Part shown: positions 57,931 through 64,000 of the stretch, piece after piece
How the letters are laid out: each line of letters opens with the position of its first letter
Position numbering within the stretch: position 1 is the stretch's first letter
DNA from: Stomoxys calcitrans
Lineage: Eukaryota > Arthropoda > Insecta > Diptera > Muscidae
DNA: 64,000 bases
NCBI RefSeq assembly: GCF_963082655.1
Contig: NC_081553.1
Coordinates: 152,998,941-153,062,940, forward strand
Direction of reading: 5' to 3'
Program-made: the position numbers and the translations under genes
Notes under the pieces: model-generated
Database searches by the model: none
Seen by the model: only the letters and a program-made list of their open reading frames with translations
What the model was told of the DNA's origin: nothing

Positions 57931-59672
57931 CTAGATGACCCGGGCCCGCTCCGCTGCGCCATCTTTTATTTTATATGGAACAAAGTTTTCTTTGGAATAT
58001 TTATTTTCGACAATTAAAGATCTTTTAGTGAATTACCATGCTACGAAAATAGTATATCGCTTGACTAACAGATTAACCATTCCAGGGGCTTTTATCTGAA
58101 TCGAATATGATCTTTGTTGGTCAACGAATTCAAGTTTGGATGGAAGGTGTATTCCAATCTTAAAATACCTTATTTCAGCCCGATATTCTCATCATGTCTG
58201 ATTTAGGGGTGTTTTCGGGGGCGAGGTGGTTTTCCAGGCACCTGGCCCTGAAAAATATCAGCATCGTGCTCTTCTTTCAAATACAATTTATTTAAACCCC
58301 ATATTGCCATTGGTTTAGGGGAGTTTACACGATGAGGCGTCCCCCAAACACATGGCCCCAAAATAGGTTATCAAACTCGTTTTATCAACTCAAATACCTT
58401 TCATTTGAGGCACATATTGGCATGGTCGAAAAATTTTTACCCTTTGGAAGATGCTTTAGGGAATGGGTGATGCCGAGAATACATGGTCCTACATTTGGAT
58501 ATGAGATTCGTATTCCACTCCCAAATACCTTTATTTGCGCCCCATATTGCGATGGTCAGTAAAAAATTGCTGTTTGTGGGGTATTTTGGGAAAGGGGTAG
58601 ACCCCCAGAAAATTGGTCCCGAAAGTGGGTGTGAATTCTTGCTCTACCCCCCAATACCTTTCATTTAAGCTCCATATTAACATGGTCGTTAAATATACCC
58701 GATTTAGGGGTGTTTTGGGGATTGGGGTGGTCTCCCAAACACTAAACCCGGAAAATATATCAGCAACGTGCTCTATTCCCATATAACTATATATCATTTA
58801 TTTGAACCCCATATCGCCGTTGGCCTCAAAATTGGATATCAAATTCGTTTTCTAATCACATTTAAACTGCTTATTGCTAAATTCAGCAAATATGTCCGGT
58901 TTGGGGTATTGGCCCTAAAAACAAGAAAAAACTAATTCTCTTGGTGAGCAAATACGTCCTTTTAGGGGGTTGTTAAGGTGATGGGACGTTCCCTAAACAG
59001 TTGGTCCCCAATGTTGATGTCGGATACGTGGTCTACTCCCAAATACCTTCAATTTGAGCCCCATATTTCCATAATCGGCAAACATGACCGACTAGGGGGG
59101 TGTTTTGGGGGATGGGCGGCCACTCAGTGAGTTGGCTTTGAAAATATTTATCGGATTCGTGTTCTACTCTAAAACTCTTAAGACCCTCTTATTTGAGCCT
59201 AATATTGCAATAGTCAGCAAAAACTTCCTATTTGGGTGGTGTTGTGGGGGTGGGGTGGCCCCATAGGCACTTTTCCCGAATATTGATATCACATTCGTGC
59301 TTTACTCCCAAAGACCTTTCATTTGAGCCCTATATTGCTATGGTCGTAAATTTGTCCCCATTGGGGGATATTTTTGGGGATAGACGGCCTCCCAAACACT
59401 TGGTCCCATATTTTGATATCAGATTCGTATTCTACACTTATTTAAGCCACATATTCCTATGGTCAGTAAATACAATAAGTCCTGTTTGGGGGTGTTTTGG
59501 GGAAGGAGTGGACCCCCAGAAACGTGGTCCCACATTTGGATATTAGATTCGTATTCTACTCGCATTTGAGTCCCATATTGTCGTGATTGGTCTTAATATA
59601 TGTTTGGTAGGTTTTAGGGTGGGGCGGCCCCCCTAGGTACCCTATCCGAAATTTGGATACCAAATTTTGATT
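57931..59672 (+). mobile_element. Helitron-like repeat (copy O), 5' terminus lost
   Basis: CTAGATGACCCGGGCCCGCT to 'gaaatttggataccaaattt' near 59670, preceded by A. About 13 units. It lacks the final ~250 bp (the GTTTG-rich 5' end), after which apparently single-copy sequence leads into the scro exon. Confidence 0.82.
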
Positions 59673-60240
59673 AACCGTCAACCTTTTTCGGCCTTATTCG
59701 GTTAATCATTGGACTTGAATTTTGAAATAAAAGATAAATCGTACACACGTGTTCTTACCATCAAGTATCACTTAAGCGGGATTTTTCACTTCACTACAGT
59801 TACTACAACTAGCTTACCAGCCATATCAACGTCAAGCCGAGTATCCATAGGCCAAGGTAATGCCTTGTGCCTGGTGAGATCTTAAGAGTGATTTGTTTTA
59901 TGAGCCGTGGAAATCGGGTGCACGACCTGTACAGAATGTAATTGATTCTATATATGACTATATTGTTAGATAAACTAAATATGTATTTGGAAAACTGAAG
60001 ATAGGGTGTGTTGGCAAACTCACTACCTCAGACCTTGCCTCTTCCGTCTAACTACCGTTTGTTTCGAAGTAGTTAGTATTGACAAACAATGAACAATAGT
60101 TTGATAATATATGAATTTATTTTGTTATTATAATCAATATTTCAAATAAAATGGACCACATTATAAATTTTTACACCCTAAAATTTACGACAGAATCTAA
60201 ACTTTGTTTAATAAATCTAACTAAAACTATAATCAATAAA
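59673..60240. other. Intronic sequence upstream of the exon, no recognised repeat
   Basis: These ~570 bp lie between the broken end of a Helitron-like copy and the splice acceptor. I recognise no transposon or coding signature. It is one of the few stretches in the window that may be single-copy. The part near the acceptor is AT-rich. Confidence 0.4.
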
Positions 60241-60260
60241 CTTGTATACCTTGTTTTCAG
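60241..60260 (+). other. 3' splice site of the scro-like exon
   Basis: The tract TTGTTTTCAG ends at 60260, immediately before the conserved VSRLMG coding segment. It is T-rich with the terminal AG expected of a fly acceptor. An alternative AG at 60266-60267 would remove the conserved V-S-R start, so 60260 is preferred. Confidence 0.7.
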
Positions 60261-60412
60261 TTTCCAGATTAATGGGTAGTACTGCAACCGGTACCATGGG
60301 ACATATGGGAAATATGGGATCGCTTGCCACATGTACAGTTAGTGAAACGAAATCCTTACAATTTCCTTTAACGCAAAGAAGGAAAAGAAGGGTTTTATTT
60401 ACACAAGCACAG
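60261..60412 (+). CDS. scro: Internal exon of an NK2.1-class homeobox gene (scarecrow/NKX2-1 orthologue)
   Basis: This is a host transcription-factor exon of 152 bp: two bases completing a codon, then 50 open codons. The peptide runs from VSRLMG through a Met/Gly-rich linker to LQFPLTQ and then RRKRRVLFTQAQ, which is residues 1-12 of an NK2-type homeodomain with the conserved R5 and F8. VSRLMG corresponds to ISRFMG just upstream of the homeodomain in vertebrate NKX2-1, where (from memory) an exon also begins, so the acceptor fits the family. The acceptor is the AG at 60259-60260 after a T-rich tract; the donor is GTATGT at 60413. The exon starts with a split valine codon and ends in phase 0. 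The remaining homeodomain (residues 13-60) is not in the window and must lie beyond 64000. The protein would be a nuclear DNA-binding regulator. vnd is less likely because the linker and RRKRRVLFTQAQ match NK2.1 better. Confidence 0.82.
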
Positions 60413-60418
60413 GTATGT
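60413..60418 (+). other. 5' splice site of the scro-like exon
   Basis: CAG|GTATGT is a near-consensus donor directly after homeodomain codon 12. Reading on past it gives non-homeodomain sequence and a stop at 60467-60469, so the homeodomain must continue in another exon. Confidence 0.72.
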
Positions 60419-60632
60419 ATTTATTTAATATTATGGTTTTCCTATTCATTATTTCATATTAAAAATTAAAAAATGTGTATCTCAATGAATGACGAAGTTT
60501 TTTTAGCAATTTTTTTCAGTCAACTCATTTAGTTTTAGGATAGGTTAGGTATAAGTGGCAGTCTGCCACCAGACTCACTTAGACGTTTTCGTCCATTGTT
60601 ATACCACCAGGACAGAAGAAGGAACTTGCCTC

Positions 60633-61450
60633 CTAGTTCCTACCATTGAACCATACAGATCGATTTAAAAAGACCAATAACATGCGAATGTTCACATCCG
60701 CTAAAGTGGAACTCCTTCTGACTGCCAGAGCGGGACACACACACAGAAGGTGTTCTATAGTCTCTTCTTCTTCGTTGTCCTCACAGCTTCTGTAAAACTC
60801 GTTACTGACAACCTTCAGTCTGTCAGCATGTTTTCCGATTAGACAGTGACCTGTCATGACGGACACAATGACGAGACGTTTGTTCTAGCGAAGCAGTAGA
60901 TCTCTTCAAGTCTAGATTAGGCCACATAGCTTTGGACTACTTACAGCCCCTCTTTGTGACCGTCTTTTATTCGTTGTACTTCGGGCCTGGTTCTGAAAAC
61001 ATAGCTTACATGTCGCTAGAGCCATACCCACACATTCTAGTTTCCCTGGAATATGTAAGTTAGTTCTTAGTTTAGCCAGCTCGTCCGCTTTACAATTCCC
61101 TGTGATATCTGTGTGGTCCGGGACCCAGAGCAGGTGAATTTTTAACTATTCAGCCATCTCGTTAAGAGATCTGCGACAGTCGAGGGCGCATTTTGTGTAC
61201 AGAAATACGTTCTCAAAGAATTTAATGGCTGCCTGGGTGTCTGAGAAGATATTTATGCCAATCGTCGTTATGACATTATATATTAGCCATATAATGCAAG
61301 GATTTCCTCTTGATACGCACTGCAGTGGTCGGGTAACCTTTTCGATATGACCAGTTTTACATCTTAAGAGTACACCCCAAAGCCCACCTGGTCGTCTAGC
61401 TTGGAACCATCCGTATAGAAGACTGTGTAAGTTCTATTACCGGGGATATC
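60633..61450 (-). pseudogene. RNase H and Cys/His tail of LOA/R1-like LINE (copy 2)
   Basis: The minus strand encodes YTVFYTDGSKLDDQVG-like RNase H sequence in broken frames (about 61440-61100), including FSDTQAAIKFFENV-type text. The open frame 60866-60633 follows: MTGHCLIGKHADRLKVVSNE, CRSC-like EFYRSCEDNEEEE and HLLCVCPALAV. Here the first Cys of the CGSC pair reads Tyr. Confidence 0.75.
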
Positions 61451-62150
61451 TCAGTTCCAATCGGTTCTATCAGGAATAGTGGTACAGTACGTTTTATCAA
61501 AAAGGGGCTCAGGTGTAATCCACACTGCCTGGAACATCTTGATCTTGATAACGGTAGTGGTCGTTGCAAGTTGTCTAACTACAATGTCCAGGGGCATTAG
61601 ATGTAGCATTAAATCCAGTGAATCAGATGGTGTCGTCCTCAGTGCGGCTGTGATGCACAAACAAGCCAATCTTTGGATTCGTTTGAGTATGGAGCAGTAG
61701 GTGAACTTTTGAAGCGCTGTCCACCAGACCACAACACCATACAGCATTATATGTTTGACAACTATATTATATACCCAATGCATGACACTCGGTCTAAGCC
61801 CCCAACTTTTGCCATTTTGCCAATGGCTTTCTTGCAGGTGTATAGGGCAATAGTTGCCTTTCTTGCCCTTTCCAAAATGTTGGATTTGAGGTTTAACTTC
61901 CTGTGCGGCAAAACAGCCAAGTATTTTGGGCTTTCTGGAACAGTTTCTCATCCCAAGGAGACAAGTGCCACTGGAGGCAACTAGTATCTCCTGTTGAAAA
62001 GAACTACTTCTGTCTGGCACGAATTTATACTTAGACCACTTTCGGTATCCCACTTTGCTGGTGCACGTAGAGCTTCCTGTAGTATATCTCTTATAGTGCT
62101 GGGAAACTTTCCCCTAACCGCAACTGCCACGACATCAACATACGCGACTC
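61451..62150 (-). pseudogene. RT end and connection region of LOA/R1-like LINE (copy 2)
   Basis: VAYVDVVAVAVRGKFPSTI shows the active site as YVDV (about 62131-62142), where copy 1 has YVDD. NSCQTEVVLFNRRY follows, then in another frame HIMLYGVVVWWTALQKFTYC, IQRLACLCITAALRTTPSDS and the start of RNase H. It connects to the Cys/His tail at 60866-60633. Confidence 0.82.
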
Positions 62151-62182
62151 TTTCACACCTTTTTCTTCCAGAAACAATAATA

Positions 62183-62418
62183 TTGGGTTGCCCAAAAAAT
62201 AATTGCGGATTTTTCATATAGTCGGCGTTGACAAATTTTTTCACAGCTTGTGACTCTGTAATTGCAATCTTTCTTCTGTCAGTTATCAGCTGTTACTTTT
62301 AGCTTGCTTTAGAAAAAAAGTGTATAAAAAGTATATTTGATTAAAGTTCATTCTAAGTTTTATTAAAAATGCATTTACTTTCTTTTAAAAATCCGCAATT
62401 ACTTTTTGGGCAACCAAA
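62183..62418 (+). mobile_element. Mariner-type MITE (copy 3) inside the LINE
   Basis: 236 bp, same orientation as copy 1, flanked by TA at 62181-62182 and 62419-62420. One TIR base differs (caaccAaa). It splits the LINE reverse transcriptase, so it arrived after the LINE. Confidence 0.87.
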
Positions 62419-62540
62419 TATATTGTTAATGGCTATATTCCAAAGTAGAGAAGACAGTACACCTCGAAGACAGTACACCTCGTATATTGTTAATGGCTAT
62501 ATTCCATAGTAGAGAAGACATTACACCTCGTTGAGGTGTT
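62419..62540. repeat. Short direct duplication beside MITE copy 3
   Basis: 'tatattgttaatggctatat' begins at 62419 and again near 62481, each followed by 'agtagagaagaca.tacacc'. This ~62-bp duplication lies in LINE-derived sequence next to the MITE. Confidence 0.75.
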
Positions 62541-62730
62541 CCTCTGCTGACCCATCTTTTTAGATCCACAGAACCCAAGACTGCCGTAATGCATCTTTTA
62601 GCAAGTTATTATTAAACTTTCTTACGGTATAGTCGATGCCTAGAAACTCCAACTCCTTCATGATTGACGTAGGCTTTACATTATTGAAAGCACCTTTATT
62701 GTCCAGAAATGCTCCCAATGTATATTCCAT

Positions 62731-63716
62731 GACAGCCTACAACTTCTTTAGACTTATTGAGGTCATCGAGACAGCTGGAGTGTAATACGAATACTGCATG
62801 TCTACGGTCACCATCAGCCTCATCCAATCTTCCAGGCGATGGTTGAAAGATTGGGATCGCATTCCCTTAGTCTTGCAAGTATGAATTCGGATCTGAGGGA
62901 ATACTTGGAATCCGAGCATGCGCCATTGGTCGGGAAGGAATATCTTCTTGACTAAATCTAGTGCTGCAACTGGCCAGATCTCACCAAATTTTTTTAAGGG
63001 ATCAACGATACATTTCAATTGAGCATTGATCCCCGAAATCAACTAGTCCGCATCGGCCCCGATACCAGCCTGCATCGTCACAAACTGGAGGAGACTCAGA
63101 AAATTCCACGAAAACTTAGGAGTATATTGATGACAATCCATTGACTACACCATCCTAGGTGTACAGCCCTGTTCTTCGCACTTGTCGACAACTACCATCA
63201 CCAAACTGTCCCTAGCGACATTAGCAAAGCTTCTTGGACCCATCTTACTATTGTTCGTCGTAGTTCTTTTAGGCATGGGATGCCCTCTAGGTGACCGCAA
63301 CCTTTTGGCTGACTGCGGTGCAGTTTCCGAGTCTAGACGTGTAGTCTTTGGGGTAGCCTGTGCTTGCCCAAATAGGGGGAGTCTCCCCCTATTAGTGAAA
63401 GCCCTAGAATCATTCGCACCAAGCCTCTCAATAAATCTGAGAGCGATGCGCCTTTTATTATTCCAACCTCTTAAAGGGCGTGTTGGTTTGCGACGAAGGC
63501 CAATGGCCTAGGCAAATTATAGGCATGCGAAGATAGAATAGGTTCGGCCTTGTCCTTAAGGCTCGAACCAGGTGAATTAGCCAAAAGCCCCCGCTGACCA
63601 GTCGTCTGTCGGCTAGTAGAGCCTGGAGCTACCGCTCCACTAGTCGAAATTTCAGTGGCATACAACATGCTACGGCCTGATACCACCACCGCACTTATTG
63701 AGTCGTTGGAGTCCAT
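62731..63716 (-). pseudogene. ORF1 (gag-like) of LOA/R1-like LINE
   Basis: Starts MDSNDSISAVVVSGRSMLYA, Ser/Thr/Gly-rich and disordered-looking. Shifted frames then give a basic middle and a C-terminal part with KKFGEIWPVAALDLV, ECDPNLSTIAWKIG and (after a shift) DGDRRHAVFVLHS. That order resembles ORF1 proteins of LOA-type LINEs, whose C-terminal module binds RNA. At least three frameshifts. No CCHC knuckles were found. Confidence 0.6.
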
Positions 63717-63720
63717 TTTA

Positions 63721-64000
63721 AGCCTACTTCCGGACTCTAGATCTGCCGCTCCCCTGGAAATAGGCGCAGATCATCAACCGCTCCACTCAACAGTTCAAAC
63801 AAGTTAAACTTGATTGAAATTGCATCGTGGTCATATTTTGGGGTGGGACACTTCAAGTGAGAAATTGAGACAAACAAACTTTTTTTGCGGTAAGCAAATT
63901 ATTTTTCCCAAAGAAATTATTTTTCTCAAAGACAAAATTTCAATATAACTGTTTTTATTAACAAAATTTAAATGACATTTTTGACTAAGTTTCAAGGACA
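63721..64000. other. LINE 5' flank and AT-rich short-period repeat
   Basis: 63721-63880 may be 5' UTR of the LINE. From 63890 the 'aaattatttttc..aaagacaaaatttcaat' pattern of 6691-7335 resumes and runs off the window. Confidence 0.4.

Larger units (their letters stand above)
60536..63720 (-). mobile_element. LOA/R1-like LINE (copy 2): ORF1, partial ORF2, nested MITE
   Basis: Minus strand: ORF1 (63716 to about 62731), then RT from FLDNKGAFNNVKPTS-like sequence (about 62715), RNase H and the Cys/His tail, to the 3' end at about 60536. Endonuclease and the RT N-terminus are deleted at about 62731. A MITE (62183-62418) is inserted in the RT. Same family as 307-2935. It lies about 120 bp past the scro donor, in the intron and antisense to it. 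Confidence 0.84.

Noticed and set aside
60242..60469. Treating the whole 60242-60469 frame as one small protein
   Set aside because: It starts at TTG in intronic sequence and runs past a consensus splice donor; only 60261-60412 is coding.
61981..62244. 87-codon minus-strand ORF with an RT motif and a novel N-terminus
   Set aside because: The N-terminal part is MITE sequence inserted into the LINE; the fusion is accidental.
63182..63511. 109-codon plus-strand ORF with a hydrophobic stretch
   Set aside because: It is antisense to the LINE ORF1 remnant read on the minus strand and has no family resemblance.

Overview
This window is eukaryotic, AT-rich and almost entirely transposon-derived. 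It most likely comes from a higher (calyptrate, muscid-like) fly. Three things point there: mini-me type repeats with the TA / GTCY proto-microsatellite core described in Diptera, a tRNA-derived SINE of a kind I associate with higher flies, and long dispersed repeats with internal minisatellites. I see no bacterial operon, CRISPR array, rRNA or tRNA gene.

The one convincing host-gene feature is a 152-bp internal exon at 60261-60412 (+). It encodes the linker and first 12 residues of an NK2.1-class homeodomain, as in scarecrow (scro)/NKX2-1, bounded by a good acceptor and donor. Much of the window is therefore probably intron of a scro orthologue. The rest of the homeodomain must lie to the right of the window, and the 5' exon probably to the left.

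The most abundant occupant is a non-autonomous Helitron-like family (TC...CTAG/CTAA ends, no target duplication, insertion between A and T, internal units of about 120-130 bp). Copies or fragments lie at 1-306, 6184-6690, 7336-9217, 9218-9600, 11400-12840, 12844-13310, 13603-15828, 20441-22193, 22194-23276, 33294-35192, 38840-40589, 44123-44677, 44678-46688, 53985-54127, 54128-54713 and 57931-59672. A second Helitron-like family with units of about 122 bp is at 17764-19310. Mini-me type elements with 153-bp arrays are at 3868-5345, 9763-11186 and 42890-43705 (inverted).

Retrotransposons: RNase H-bearing LOA/R1-like LINEs (307-2935; 36936-38060; 57103-57777 minus; 60536-63720 minus; a tiny 3' piece at 17416-17554 minus), jockey-like LINEs (23280-24055 minus, 26218-26560 minus, 30480-31935, 48477-50508), an RTE/Nimb-like LINE (40827-41262; 51807-53955 minus), other non-LTR pieces (5641-6183 minus, 54714-55400, 55690-56650), a copia element lacking its reverse transcriptase (24160-26217 minus), and a BEL/Pao element (27041-32170) split by a jockey-like LINE. 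DNA transposons: two Tc1 (DD34E) copies (41683-42889 minus; 50509-51806), a fold-back Tc1/mariner derivative with 195-bp inverted repeats (21067-21673), and three mariner MITEs (8284-8520, 47303-47533, 62183-62418). Every transposon ORF is broken by stops, frameshifts or deletions. Nesting gives a relative chronology, and an in-window pre-insertion site proves the Helitron insertion mode.
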